The notes: generated from the letters alone by a model not told the origin. 29,547 nucleotides of DNA from GCA-016700035 sp964646575 (GCA_964646575.1 CAZYFT010000006.1:1-29547), one strand, 5' to 3'; counted from the first letter of the stretch, positions 7,904 to 15,937 are shown. Made by a program: numbers and translations.

Positions 7904-9329
7904 GTACTATCTTACAACCTCAATTCCGTATGCCAATGCTAAGCCGCATCTCGGTCATGCTATGGAATTTATTCAGGCCGACACATTAGCGCGCTGGCAT
8001 CGTCAGCTCGGCGATGAAGTGTATTTTCAGATTGGTACCGATGAGCACGGGCAAAAGTTGTTCGAGGCGGCCGAAAAGGCTGATGCTGAACCATTAAGCT
8101 TCGTAAACGAGATGAGTGAAAGTTTCGTGCAGCTTGCGCGTGATCTCAATATTGATTACGACGCATTTGTGCGTACCACCGATGAGCATCACAAAAAAGG
8201 CGCGCAGGCTCTCTGGCGTGCGTGCGAAAAAGATATTTATAAAGGTACGTATACGGGGCTGTATTGTGTTGCCTGCGAGCTGTTTTATACATCTAAGGAT
8301 GCTGTTGAAGGTATGTGTCCCGTGCATCCAAATCGTGCGCTTGAAGAGTTAGCAATTGAAAGTTATTTCTTAAAGCTCGCTTCTTATCAGGATGAGCTTA
8401 TTGGCTTAATTGAAAATAATGAATACAGGGTTTTCCCAGATCTCCGCAAAAATGAGATTTTAAGTTTTTTGCGCAACAACAAACTTGAAGACCTCTCAAT
8501 TTCGCGACCAAAGAGTCAGTTGGTGTGGGGCGTAGAAGTGCCCGGGGATGACACTCACGTGATGTATGTGTGGTTTGACGCGCTCGCCAATTACATTACG
8601 GGCGTTGGGTATCCCGATGAACCAGAGTTTAAAAAGTGGTGGCCAGCGGATCTGCATATTGTTGGCAAGGACATCAATCGTTTTCACTCTGTGTATTGGC
8701 CAATCATGTTGATGAGCGCTGGAGTTCTACCACCAAAAGCTTTGTATGTGCATGGGTTTATTAATGCGCCGGGTGGCGTGAAGATGAGCAAAAGTTTAGG
8801 AAATGCGGTAGGTCCTGACGAAATACTGGAGCAGTACGGCGCTGACGCGTTAAGGTATTACTTGCTCCGTTATATTCCGCATGACTCTGACGGAGAGTTT
8901 GGGCTCGAGCGTTTTCATGCAGTGTATACTGCGGATTTAGTGAACAATTTAGGAAACCTTGTGCAGCGTGTGGCAAGTATGACTGTGAAGTATTGTGATG
9001 GTAAATTTGAGCCAATTGTAGAGGTACGTCAGCCCAAGCTTGCTGAACTGAGGAATGCTGGGTTTGATGATGAGCTTCAGAAAATTTGGCAGCAGCTCGA
9101 CTCACTCAATGAAGCGATCGACAAAAATGAACCGTGGAAACTTGCAAAGACAGATCTTGCAGCTACTACTAAGTTGCTGAATGGCTGGATTCATCAGATT
9201 ATTCAGTTGTCTGTTGCCTTAACTGCGTTCATGCCGTCTACTGCTGAGAAAATTCATAAAATATTTTCGGATGGGCGAGTAGATATGCGTGGTGGCATGC
9301 TTTTCCCGCGTATCGAAAAGGAAAATTAG
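7884..9329 (+). CDS. metG: Methionyl-tRNA synthetase
   Basis: Class I aminoacyl-tRNA synthetase charging tRNA-Met. Visible: the HIGH-type site PHLGH (21-25), a zinc-binding insert with CVAC ... CPVH, WFDALANYITG in the active site, and KMSKS (300-304). The 481 aa length fits the minimal MetRS that lacks the C-terminal EMAP-like tRNA-binding domain. The ATG at 7884 lies inside the end of the preceding gene. tatD follows after 3 nt, a pairing that is widely conserved. Confidence 0.97.
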   Translation: MTSQKNKYYLTTSIPYANAKPHLGHAMEFIQADTLARWHRQLGDEVYFQIGTDEHGQKLFEAAEKADAEPLSFVNEMSESFVQLARDLNIDYDAFVRTTDEHHKKGAQALWRACEKDIYKGTYTGLYCVACELFYTSKDAVEGMCPVHPNRALEELAIESYFLKLASYQDELIGLIENNEYRVFPDLRKNEILSFLRNNKLEDLSISRPKSQLVWGVEVPGDDTHVMYVWFDALANYITGVGYPDEPEFKKWWPADLHIVGKDINRFHSVYWPIMLMSAGVLPPKALYVHGFINAPGGVKMSKSLGNAVGPDEILEQYGADALRYYLLRYIPHDSDGEFGLERFHAVYTADLVNNLGNLVQRVASMTVKYCDGKFEPIVEVRQPKLAELRNAGFDDELQKIWQQLDSLNEAIDKNEPWKLAKTDLAATTKLLNGWIHQIIQLSVALTAFMPSTAEKIHKIFSDGRVDMRGGMLFPRIEKEN

Positions 9330-9332
9330 CAC

Positions 9333-10109
9333 ATGATTGATACTCACGCTCATCTCCATTTTGTAGATGCGTTTGTGGATGCTGGAGAGGCTCTTACGCG
9401 GGCTCACGAAGCCGGCGTAGATACAATTATTAATGTTGGCGTCACGCCCGAAGATAGCCGTCAGGCCTTAGCGTTTGCGCAAAATCCTGACTATGCCCCC
9501 CAAAAAACTGGCGTAAAGTTATTTGCTACCGCCGGCTTGCATCCGCACGAGGCAAAAGTTGGTGATGCTGCCCTCGATGCGATTGCCGATCTAGCTGAAG
9601 ACGTTATTGCTATCGGTGAATGTGGGCTCGACTACTACCGTAACCTTGCGACCAAGCAAGAGCAGGATCGCGCGCTCCGGGCTCAGATTGAGATTGCACT
9701 AGAACATAATTTGCCACTCATATTTCACGTACGCGACGCGTGGGAAGATTTTTTTGCGGTTCTTCAAGATTACCCCAAGTTGCGAGGGGTGATTCATAGC
9801 TTCACTGGTCATCAAGCAGAAGTTGAGCGAGCGATGGGCCATGATGGCGAACTCTTTTTTGGCCTCAATGGAATTATGACGTTCACAAAAGATGAGGTTC
9901 AATTGCAGGCCGCACGTAGCATCCCAGCCGATCGGGTGCTCTTAGAGACTGACTGCCCATATCTGGCGCCAGTACCACATCGCGGCAAGCGCAACGAGCC
10001 AGCGTATGTTCCGGCAATTGCAGAGTTTTTGGCGCTGCTGAGGGGTGTTGAAATAGACGTGTTGGCACACGATACAACTCGCAACGCGGAAAGTCTGTTT
10101 GGGCTATAA
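9333..10109 (+). CDS. TatD family metal-dependent hydrolase/DNase
   Basis: TIM-barrel metal-dependent hydrolase of 258 aa. Metal and active-site motifs seen: N-terminal IDTHAHLHF (HxH), GECGLDYY with the metal-ligating Glu, a His in LIFHVRDA, a His in GVIHSFTG, and the C-terminal ETDCPYLAP Asp. Family members are 3'-5' nucleases, and the gene commonly follows metG. AAAGGA lies about 12 nt before the ATG. It is separated by 3 nt from metG and by 2 nt from the cysteine desulfurase, so all sit in one operon. Confidence 0.95.
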   Translation: MIDTHAHLHFVDAFVDAGEALTRAHEAGVDTIINVGVTPEDSRQALAFAQNPDYAPQKTGVKLFATAGLHPHEAKVGDAALDAIADLAEDVIAIGECGLDYYRNLATKQEQDRALRAQIEIALEHNLPLIFHVRDAWEDFFAVLQDYPKLRGVIHSFTGHQAEVERAMGHDGELFFGLNGIMTFTKDEVQLQAARSIPADRVLLETDCPYLAPVPHRGKRNEPAYVPAIAEFLALLRGVEIDVLAHDTTRNAESLFGL

Positions 10110-10111
10110 GT

Positions 10112-11269
10112 ATGAAGCGCTATTATTTTGATTATGCGGCGGCAACGCCATTAGATACCGAAGTGGCGCAAGAAATGCAGGCAGCTCGGAAGGTTTATGC
10201 TAACCCAGCTAGTCTCTATGTCGAAGGTCGTGAAGCTCGTAGTTTACTCGATTCTGCTCGCAAGCAAATTGCCGTGGTCCTTGGCGCTCAGGCTCGCGAA
10301 ATTGTGTTTACCAGTGGTGCGACAGAGTCGGATAATCTGGCAATTTTAGGTGCGCTTACTGCCTGTGGTGAGCCACAAGCGCGAGTGATTACGCCCCCAA
10401 CTGAGCATGCGGCGGTGCGAGCCTGCACGCAAGTGGCACGTGCCAGTGGTTATGATGTGCAGGAAGTTGCGGTTGCCGAAACCGGTATGGTGGATGTTGA
10501 CCATGTTACGCGACTTATTACCGATAAAACTGTACTGATATCCGTTGCGATTACTACTAGTGAAATTGGTACCGTGCAACCGATTGCCGAAATTGGGCAA
10601 CTGGTAAGGGGGGTTCGAGCTGATCGCGAAAAACGCGGCATAGCAACGCCAATCATTTTTCATACCGACGCGTCGGCAGCTCTTGGTTTTCTGCCTCTGC
10701 CGGTGGACCGTTTGGGAGTAGATCTTATGACTCTCTCGAGCGCTAAAGCCTACGGTCCGGTGGGTATCGGTGCTTTGTATGTGCGGCGCGGTACTCCGCT
10801 CACGCCCATGATTATTGGTGGTCGACAGGAGGCAAGTTTACGCTCAGGAACGCCAGCAGTTGATTTAGCGGTTGGGTTTGCAGCGGCTACAGAAAAAGCT
10901 GAAGCAATGCGTAAAGACGAAGTGCGTCGCTTGCAGGGTTTGCGCAGTGATCTGTGGCGGGTCCTTAAGGATATTGAGGGCATTAAGTTGAATGGTCACA
11001 ATAAAAAGCATTTGGCTGGTCTTATAAATATCTCCTTTGCCGGCTTTGATGGTGAGGACTTAGTGTTGGCGCTTGACGCGGCTGGTTTTGCAGTAGCGAC
11101 AGGGGCAGCTTGTGCAGAGTCTTCAGATGAACCAAGCCATGTATTGTTGGCGTTGGGTAGAACACGCGCCGAAGCACAGGGTAGCCTGCGTATTTCTCTC
11201 GGTCGCTCAACAACGGCTGAGGACGTGCAAGCATTGGTGGGCGCAATTCGCCAAATCGTCGTACAATAA
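10112..11269 (+). CDS. Cysteine desulfurase (NifS/IscS type)
   Basis: PLP-dependent enzyme that takes sulfur from L-cysteine as a persulfide. The 385 aa length is normal. The N-terminal YFDYAAATP, the FTSGATESDN PLP pocket, the Schiff-base lysine K212 in SSAKAYGP, and the persulfide Cys334 in GAACAESSDEPSH are all present. No scaffold IscU or Fe-S assembly gene is adjacent, but mnmA lies 1.4 kb downstream, so sulfur delivery to tRNA thiolation is the likely job. It starts 2 nt after tatD. Confidence 0.95.
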   Translation: MKRYYFDYAAATPLDTEVAQEMQAARKVYANPASLYVEGREARSLLDSARKQIAVVLGAQAREIVFTSGATESDNLAILGALTACGEPQARVITPPTEHAAVRACTQVARASGYDVQEVAVAETGMVDVDHVTRLITDKTVLISVAITTSEIGTVQPIAEIGQLVRGVRADREKRGIATPIIFHTDASAALGFLPLPVDRLGVDLMTLSSAKAYGPVGIGALYVRRGTPLTPMIIGGRQEASLRSGTPAVDLAVGFAAATEKAEAMRKDEVRRLQGLRSDLWRVLKDIEGIKLNGHNKKHLAGLINISFAGFDGEDLVLALDAAGFAVATGAACAESSDEPSHVLLALGRTRAEAQGSLRISLGRSTTAEDVQALVGAIRQIVVQ

Positions 11270-11273
11270 GCCT

Positions 11274-11903
11274 ATGCTTTTTCATAGTAAAAAAGAAAAA
11301 AAGCGACGCAGTCGAACGAGGAAGTTTTTTGGATTTCTCGTTGGTCTATTTGTCTTAATAGGCATATTTGTTGCTGCGGTATTTGGGTCGGCAATTTATC
11401 TTTCACCGCAAGACTCTACAAGCCCCGCCGATGCGATTGTGGTGGTTTCTGGCGGGCAAACACAAACGCGGGCCAAACAAGGCATTGAACTCTACAAAAA
11501 AGATTTGGCTCCTAAAATTATCTTTTCTGGAGCGGCCCTTGATGACGGCCCCTCAAATGCCAGAGAGATGGCCGCGTTGGCGCGACGCTCTGGCGTGCCC
11601 GATAGCGCAATTATTATTGATGAAGACGCTAAAACTACGTACCAAAACGCGGTGAACTCCAAGCGTATTTTAGAAGAGAACGATGCGAAATCAATTATTC
11701 TCGTGACATCTCCCTATCACCAACGTCGGGCATTCATCACTTTTCAAAAGATACTGGGCGATGGTTACACTATTGAAAATAGTTCAAGCTACGACAATGC
11801 TTGGAGTAAATCAGCCTGGTGGGCCACGCCTTTTGGGGTCTGGATTACCGCTTCTGAGCTGGCTAAAGTGGGATATATCTACGTAACTGGAAACTATCAA
11901 TAA
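11274..11903 (+). CDS. YdcF/SanA-like DUF218 membrane protein
   Basis: 209 aa: a strongly basic N-terminus (KKEKKRRSRTRK), one membrane span (about residues 17-42), then a DUF218 domain outside the membrane, with ADAIVVVSGG, TRAKQGIELYK, IIFSG, the Thr/Asn-rich KTTYQNA and SPYHQRRA motifs. Members such as SanA and ElyC are linked to envelope integrity; the reaction is unclear. The ATG at 11274 is 4 nt after the cysteine desulfurase stop. TACAAT at 11262-11267 could also provide a leaderless start. Stop TAA. Confidence 0.88.
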   Translation: MLFHSKKEKKRRSRTRKFFGFLVGLFVLIGIFVAAVFGSAIYLSPQDSTSPADAIVVVSGGQTQTRAKQGIELYKKDLAPKIIFSGAALDDGPSNAREMAALARRSGVPDSAIIIDEDAKTTYQNAVNSKRILEENDAKSIILVTSPYHQRRAFITFQKILGDGYTIENSSSYDNAWSKSAWWATPFGVWITASELAKVGYIYVTGNYQ

Positions 11904-11906
11904 GGC

Positions 11907-11935
11907 TTGACGGAACTAAATTACGAGAGTATTAT
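11907..11935 (+). promoter_or_regulatory. Promoter of the structured RNA
   Basis: TTGACG (11907-11912), 17-nt spacer, TATTAT (11930-11935). Nothing with a start codon and ribosome site follows; the first downstream element is a hairpin beginning at 11939. Confidence 0.8.
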
Positions 11936-11941
11936 CTGTTC

Positions 11942-12218
11942 AGCTTCGAATTAGCAGTGCAGTTCGAATCTGAACCTCTTAAAAATCGTGTGTCGTCCGA
12001 GCGTCAAATTCCACCTAGCGTGAAGCGACACGCAGCCGGCCTTCGGGTCGGTGAGGGAGGCCTCTTTACAGGGGGTGAGAGGCCTCCCAACATCATTCCG
12101 TGCTGCAACACGGAACACTACAGAAACTGGCGCCACTGGCGAACCTATTCTGTAGTTGCCGCATCCCAGTGCGGCCGGCCGGGTGGTCTCGAAAGAGATC
12201 ATCCGGCCATACTTTTTA
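11942..12218 (+). ncRNA. Unassigned structured RNA of ~277 nt with eight hairpins
   Basis: Between a consensus promoter and an intrinsic terminator there is no credible reading frame but nearly continuous base pairing. Stems (left/right arm): 11939-11950/11963-11974 (11 of 12 pairs); 11990-11995/12026-12031; 12036-12041/12046-12051 with a UUCG tetraloop; 12055-12065/12078-12088 (11 bp); 12096-12102/12109-12115; 12118-12125/12148-12155; 12158-12163/12170-12175; 12177-12190/12195-12208 (14 bp, GAAA tetraloop) followed by U5 at 12213-12217. The motifs of RNase P, tmRNA, SRP RNA and 6S RNA are not seen. It sits in a 354-nt stretch without a gene, and its 3' half is GC-rich like the accessory genes. 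Function unknown: a trans-acting small RNA or a protein-sequestering RNA are possibilities. Confidence 0.75.
12177..12218 (+). terminator. Terminator of the structured RNA
   Basis: A 14-bp stem with two G-U pairs, capped by a GAAA tetraloop, followed by ATACTTTTTATT. This is among the strongest terminator hairpins in the window. Confidence 0.85.
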
Positions 12219-12221
12219 TTG

Positions 12222-12253
12222 AAAAAATCCCGCCATCGCATGATGACGGGATT
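12222..12253 (-). terminator. Terminator of the 12258 gene
   Basis: AATCCCG (12226-12232) pairs with CGGGATT (12247-12253), with inner CATC/GATG and loop GCAT. On the minus strand it runs into six T (12222-12227). Confidence 0.8.
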
Positions 12254-12257
12254 GTTG

Positions 12258-12611
12258 CTAACAGGAGCGGGTCAGTAGATGCCCCATGCCTCCACCGCGA
12301 GGGCCGAGATGGACCCCCGCTGATGACGCAAGAGCTTCTTCCGACAGATCTTCGACTGCGATCTCCAGATATGCAGCGATGGCATGCCGGGGGTCCTTGC
12401 GGGCCAGAATGATGATCTCTTCCTGCTCGGGGCCGAAGGTATGTACGACCTTCATACTGGTTGGTGAGAGCCGGTCGTTGGGGTTGTAGTGCAAGATCTG
12501 GAGTGATCCACACTTGGTCTTACACTTGTAGGCGCCGTCGAAACCTTCAGCGACGAAGAGTCGTTGATCAACAGCCTTGGGGTGTTGCAGCCAGGGGGCT
12601 TGGGATGACAT
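12258..12611 (-). CDS. Small protein of unknown function (117 aa)
   Basis: I do not recognise the family. The product is soluble, with a YKCKTKCGSLQILHY segment (a CxxxC pair that could bind metal) and a helical acidic middle (EIAVEDLSEEALA). The ATG at 12611 has GGAG about 11 nt upstream. TAG stop, then a dedicated terminator. Codon use is GC-richer than in mnmA and ydcF on either side. The gene lies opposite in strand to all neighbours and is divergent from mnmA, sharing a ~70-nt promoter region. An acquired single-gene unit is the simplest reading. Confidence 0.7.
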   Translation of the reverse strand: MSSQAPWLQHPKAVDQRLFVAEGFDGAYKCKTKCGSLQILHYNPNDRLSPTSMKVVHTFGPEQEEIIILARKDPRHAIAAYLEIAVEDLSEEALASSAGVHLGPRGGGMGHLLTRSC

Positions 12612-12646
12612 GTGGGTTGTAACTCCGTGGATAGGGTACAGTTAGC

Positions 12647-12675
12647 TTGTAAATAGTAAAATATTTGGTTAAGAT
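12647..12675 (+). promoter_or_regulatory. mnmA promoter, predicted leaderless
   Basis: TTGTAA (12647-12652), 17-nt spacer, TAAGAT (12670-12675). The ATG of mnmA comes 8 nt later with no ribosome site, so the transcript should begin at or within 1-2 nt of the start codon. Confidence 0.65.
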
Positions 12676-12683
12676 AGTCAACT

Positions 12684-13730
12684 ATGAAGAATGCACAAAA
12701 AACTGTCTTTGTTGGGCTTTCCGGCGGGGTCGATTCTAGTGTTTCAGCGGCTTTGCTTGTAGAGCAGGGTTATAAAGTTGTGGGTGCGTATATGAAGAAC
12801 TGGACCCAAGATATCGCTGGCAATCCATGTCCTTGGGAAGACGATTTACGTTCGGCAAAAAGTGTGGCAGCTCATCTGGGGATTGAGCTTAAAATTTTTG
12901 ACTTACAACATCAGTACAGAGCGCAGGTAGTGGACGCAATGGTGCAAGCCTACGCCGCTGGGCTTACACCAAACCCCGATGTACTATGCAATGAAGAGAT
13001 TAAGTTTTCGTTATTTTATAATCTGTGTCGCGATGAGGGGGCAGATTTTGTTGCTACCGGTCACTATGCTCGAATCGTAGATGGCCGGCTTATGCAGGCG
13101 GTTGATAGCAAGAAAGACCAGACTTATTTCCTGTATCGTATGCCAGTTAAGTCTGCACAGCATGTACTCTTTCCATTAGGGGAGTACGAAAAACCTCAAG
13201 TGCGCGAATTGGCAAGAGAACGAAATTTACCGACAGCCACTCGTCAGGAAAGTATGGGGCTGTGCTTTGTCGGCAAAATCCCGCTCAAGGACTTCTTGGG
13301 TGAATTTATGGAGCTTACTCCCGGACCAATTGTGAATGAATCTGGCCAAGAGATTGGGCAGCATGACGGAGCTGCACTGTATACAGTTGGTCAACGACAC
13401 GGGCTTGGGGTTGGTGGCGGCACACCCTATTACGTGCTGTCAAAAGACCTTAAGACTAACATTGTAATGGTTACGACTAATCCAAATCAGTTGCGATGTG
13501 ACCATTATAATATAGGCGACACTACATGGTGGCAGCAGCCAAAAGTTGATTCGATATATCAAGTGCGAATTCGCCATCTTGGTGAATTGCTGGAGTGCAA
13601 GCTTGAGCTACAAGCAGATGGCGTGTGGCGTATCCAGTTGGTTCATGGCACTCATCGTGGAGTTGCGGCCGGCCAGCACGCTGTTGTGTATAACGGCGAT
13701 AGTGTACTAGGCGGTGGTGTAATCCAGTAA
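12684..13730 (+). CDS. mnmA: tRNA-specific 2-thiouridylase MnmA
   Basis: Catalyses 2-thiolation of wobble uridine 34 in tRNA-Lys, -Glu and -Gln, using ATP and persulfide sulfur. 348 aa, normal length. Seen: PP-loop GLSGGVDSS near the N-terminus, the catalytic Cys102 in NPDVLCNEEIKF, and the second catalytic Cys194 in SMGLCFVGK, followed by the beta-barrel domains (GxHDGAALYTVGQRHGLG). The cysteine desulfurase upstream is the likely sulfur source. No Shine-Dalgarno site; the -10 box is 8 nt before the ATG. Confidence 0.97.
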   Translation: MKNAQKTVFVGLSGGVDSSVSAALLVEQGYKVVGAYMKNWTQDIAGNPCPWEDDLRSAKSVAAHLGIELKIFDLQHQYRAQVVDAMVQAYAAGLTPNPDVLCNEEIKFSLFYNLCRDEGADFVATGHYARIVDGRLMQAVDSKKDQTYFLYRMPVKSAQHVLFPLGEYEKPQVRELARERNLPTATRQESMGLCFVGKIPLKDFLGEFMELTPGPIVNESGQEIGQHDGAALYTVGQRHGLGVGGGTPYYVLSKDLKTNIVMVTTNPNQLRCDHYNIGDTTWWQQPKVDSIYQVRIRHLGELLECKLELQADGVWRIQLVHGTHRGVAAGQHAVVYNGDSVLGGGVIQ

Positions 13731-13753
13731 AAAACCACACACAGAGGTGTGGT
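13729..13753 (-). terminator. Shared terminator between mnmA and the 13761 gene
   Basis: ACCACAC (13734-13740) pairs with GTGTGGT (13747-13753); on the minus strand the stem is followed by T6. The A-run directly abuts the mnmA stop, so the U-tract serves only the minus-strand gene. Confidence 0.7.
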
Positions 13754-13760
13754 GTGACGC

Positions 13761-14006
13761 TTAGTTGCAGGGTGGAATTCTCATTACAACCGCGAGGGCA
13801 TCGCTAGAAATTGTCGCTCTCATGATCGCCTCGACGGCATAGTAGACAAGTTGAGTGGGGCAGATGTCCTGCATCATGCAGAATTGCACGATCGCCTCGA
13901 CTTCGCTAGGGGTGAACCACGCAGCCAGGCCATAGGTGTCGTCGGTGCTGTCATGGTCAAAGTGATCGTGTAGATCTTGATAGCGCTCAGAATCAAAGGT
14001 ACCCAT
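13761..14006 (-). CDS. Small protein, possible ribbon-helix-helix fold (81 aa)
   Basis: The middle of the protein (WFTPSEVEAIVQFCMMQD and on through PTQLVYYAVEAIMRA) follows the strand-helix-turn-helix rhythm of Arc/CopG/MetJ repressors, with the usual turn before a T/S-x-x-x-x-x-A second helix. That is a pattern judgement only. The N-terminus is acidic and His/Asp-rich. The ATG at 14006 has AAGGAAG 4 nt upstream. TAA stop. Minus strand between plus-strand mnmA and the 14132 gene, with its own terminator. If it is a repressor, its target may be its own promoter. Confidence 0.65.
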   Translation of the reverse strand: MGTFDSERYQDLHDHFDHDSTDDTYGLAAWFTPSEVEAIVQFCMMQDICPTQLVYYAVEAIMRATISSDALAVVMRIPPCN

Positions 14007-14093
14007 AGCACTTCCTTAGTGAGGGAGTGGATGCAGACATTTTGACGCTCATGTACTCAAAAATCAAGTAGCTGTACTACGAGAAAGCCCTTA

Positions 14094-14102
14094 TGCTACA
14101 CT
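14094..14102 (+). promoter_or_regulatory. Extended -10 promoter of the 14132 gene
   Basis: TGC-TACACT ending at 14102, about 29 nt before the ATG; AAGGA lies within the leader. No good -35 box is visible. Confidence 0.45.
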
Positions 14103-14131
14103 GCTTAGTGAAATAAGGAATCATATTTTTT

Positions 14132-15103
14132 ATGGCAACTGGTGACGATAAAACTCAATCTACTGGACCAAGTATAGCTGATGGTTCGATGGCATATATG
14201 CCAAAACCAAATGGCGATGAACAGCCCGAAGGTGAAGACGAAATTCGTCTTGATCACAATAAGAAGGAAGAAACCAAGACTATGGCTGACATCGCCGAGG
14301 AATTGGGTGGCGATAAGATTACTAATACACCCCAGGCCGACGGCGTAAAGGTTGCGGTTAATGGTAAGCAAAAAAAAGCTCAGGCAAAAAAGAGTGAGCC
14401 TGTAAAGTCCGAGCCAGTACCAGAGGTTATTGAGCCGGATGTTATTGATGATGGCAATATTCCGCCGGCATTCGAAGCGGAACGTCAACGTGGCGACAAG
14501 GGTGGTGGCAAGGGATTTCTCATCTTTCTTATGATTATTGCTCTGCTTGCAGCTGGAATTTTTGGGTATCTGTGGTGGACCGAAAAGCAGCAAGTTGCAG
14601 ATTTGCAGACAGAGGTATCTAAACTTACCGAGGCTAATAAGGGGCTATCCGGCGACACGAGCTCATCCACAACTTCAGCCAGCGCTACAAGGACTATTCC
14701 AGAGGTTGGACTTACCTATGCTTTTGGTGATGACGTAGCTACAGTCACTTATCGTTTCCGAGAGACTACTGATGCGAATAAGCAGGCCCACAAAGTTCTT
14801 ACGTTTTCATCAACAAAAGTGGTAGAGGCGGAGCGCAAAGTAAGTAGCACGGCACCAAAATGTACGGCTGAATTTAGTCCGCTCGGGGCACTTACGAGTT
14901 ATGCAGCAGGTGACACCTATAAAGGTGGGAAGATTGAAGACGTTGAAGTAGATAACGAGACAGTTTTGAAACTTGGTGATAGCTATTATGTATACGAAGC
15001 GGGTCAGTCGGCATGTTCGGCAGATGCTAGCGTGCAAGAAGTTGTTACGGCCGAGAAAGCTGCAGTACAGGCGTTTGTAAAATCATTAAAGGAGCAACAA
15101 TAG
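14132..15103 (+). CDS. Single-span membrane protein with FGYLWW motif (323 aa)
   Basis: Type II membrane topology is likely: a 126-residue charged, Lys/Glu/Pro-rich cytoplasmic region, one span (about residues 127-149, ending FGYLWW), a short coiled coil (QQVADLQTEVSKL), a Ser/Thr linker, and a ~130-residue extracytoplasmic domain containing two cysteines (near KCTAEF and ACSADA) that may form a disulfide. The family is not recognised. The next gene has the same FGYLWW end of span followed by a coiled coil, so the two look like paralogues of one operon. Stop TAG. Confidence 0.85.
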   Translation: MATGDDKTQSTGPSIADGSMAYMPKPNGDEQPEGEDEIRLDHNKKEETKTMADIAEELGGDKITNTPQADGVKVAVNGKQKKAQAKKSEPVKSEPVPEVIEPDVIDDGNIPPAFEAERQRGDKGGGKGFLIFLMIIALLAAGIFGYLWWTEKQQVADLQTEVSKLTEANKGLSGDTSSSTTSASATRTIPEVGLTYAFGDDVATVTYRFRETTDANKQAHKVLTFSSTKVVEAERKVSSTAPKCTAEFSPLGALTSYAAGDTYKGGKIEDVEVDNETVLKLGDSYYVYEAGQSACSADASVQEVVTAEKAAVQAFVKSLKEQQ

Positions 15104-15104
15104 T

Positions 15105-15868
15105 ATGGACGAAAAAATTCCAGAGCCATTATCAAAACCGGTAGAGCCAACTAAGCCAGGCGCGAATATTCCGCCGGCTCCAGCAGCCCCAAATGCTACG
15201 GTCAGCTCAACGCCGATGGGGATGCCTGCTTCTAATGTAGGTAAGTCAGGTGGCGGAAAGAAAGTATTGGTCGTGCTTTTGGTGCTGATTTTGATGGCTA
15301 GCACAGCTGCGTTTGGCTACCTTTGGTGGCAGGCGCGCTCGGCTCAGACTCAGGTAGCACAGGCGCAGACGGATAAAGAGGCGGCTGAGAAAAAAGCTAC
15401 TGAGGCGGAGGCTAAGTTGAAAGAACTAGNNNNNNNNNNNNNNNNNNNNNNNNNNNNNNNNNNNNNNNNNNNNNNNNNNNNNNNNNNNNNNNNNNNNNNN
15501 NNNNNNNNNNNNNNNNNNNNNNNNNNNNNAAAGAGGCGGCTGAGAAAAAAGCTACTGAGGCGGAGGCTAAGTTGAAAGAACTAGAAGATACTCAGGCAAC
15601 TGAAACCGAAGCCGCAAAGCAGACAGATACGGAGCTGATTACGGCTGCTGCGCAGAATTATGCGAATGCTATGGTTGATGGAGCGAATGATAAGCTAGGC
15701 AAGCCAGAGTTGAACGCAAAAAATAAAAGCTTTGCAACCGTTGCAGTTTCGGGTGAAGGCGGCTATGTAATGACGCTCAAAAAAGTGAATAATGCTTGGG
15801 TTGTTATATACAGCGGTCAGGCAGCGCCGGATGCAGCTACTGTAGAGATGTTTGGCATTCCTCAGTAA
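15105..15868 (+). CDS. Coiled-coil membrane protein with tandem repeats, interrupted by an assembly gap
   Basis: ATG 1 nt after the previous stop, with AAAGGAG about 10 nt upstream. Short Pro-rich cytoplasmic part, one span (about residues 53-75, ending FGYLWW), then an Ala/Glu/Lys coiled coil. The same 55-nt sequence (starting AAAGAGGCGGCTGAG) stands immediately before and immediately after the 100-N block, so the gap lies in tandem copies of this repeat. The frame does not carry across the N block, as expected if 100 is a placeholder length. After the gap the correct frame continues to a small extracytoplasmic domain ending MFGIPQ and TAA at 15866-15868. This is one protein of unknown full length, probably paralogous to the 14132 product. 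Confidence 0.82.
15430..15529. other. Assembly gap of exactly 100 N within a tandem repeat
   Basis: The run is exactly 100 N, typical of a scaffolding placeholder. Identical repeat sequence abuts both sides, so repeat collapse is the probable cause. Confidence 0.95.
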
Positions 15869-15880
15869 AAAATCGTCAAT

Positions 15881-15916
15881 AAAAAGCTGAAGGGGCGTCC
15901 CAAGTGGGACGCCCCT
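15881..15916 (-). terminator. Terminator of the 15938 gene
   Basis: Perfect 11-bp stem AGGGGCGTCCC (15891-15901) / GGGACGCCCCT (15906-15916), loop AAGT. On the minus strand a T5 run follows about 5 nt after the stem (complement of 15881-15885). It may also stop the 15105 transcript. Confidence 0.7.
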
Positions 15917-15937
15917 GTTGTGTGGGATGAAGCGAGG

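Noticed and set aside
11939..11974. T-arm-like GTTCGAATC suggesting a tRNA or tmRNA end
   Set aside because: The stem around it is a simple hairpin with a TTCGAA palindrome; no acceptor, D-arm, anticodon arm or CCA is in the right place.
11957..12412. Plus-strand 151-codon ORF and a minus-strand 96-codon ORF across the hairpin-rich region
   Set aside because: Both run through the arms of long perfect stems, the 14-bp terminator or the 12258 gene, lack ribosome sites and have low-complexity compositions; the RNA explanation is better.
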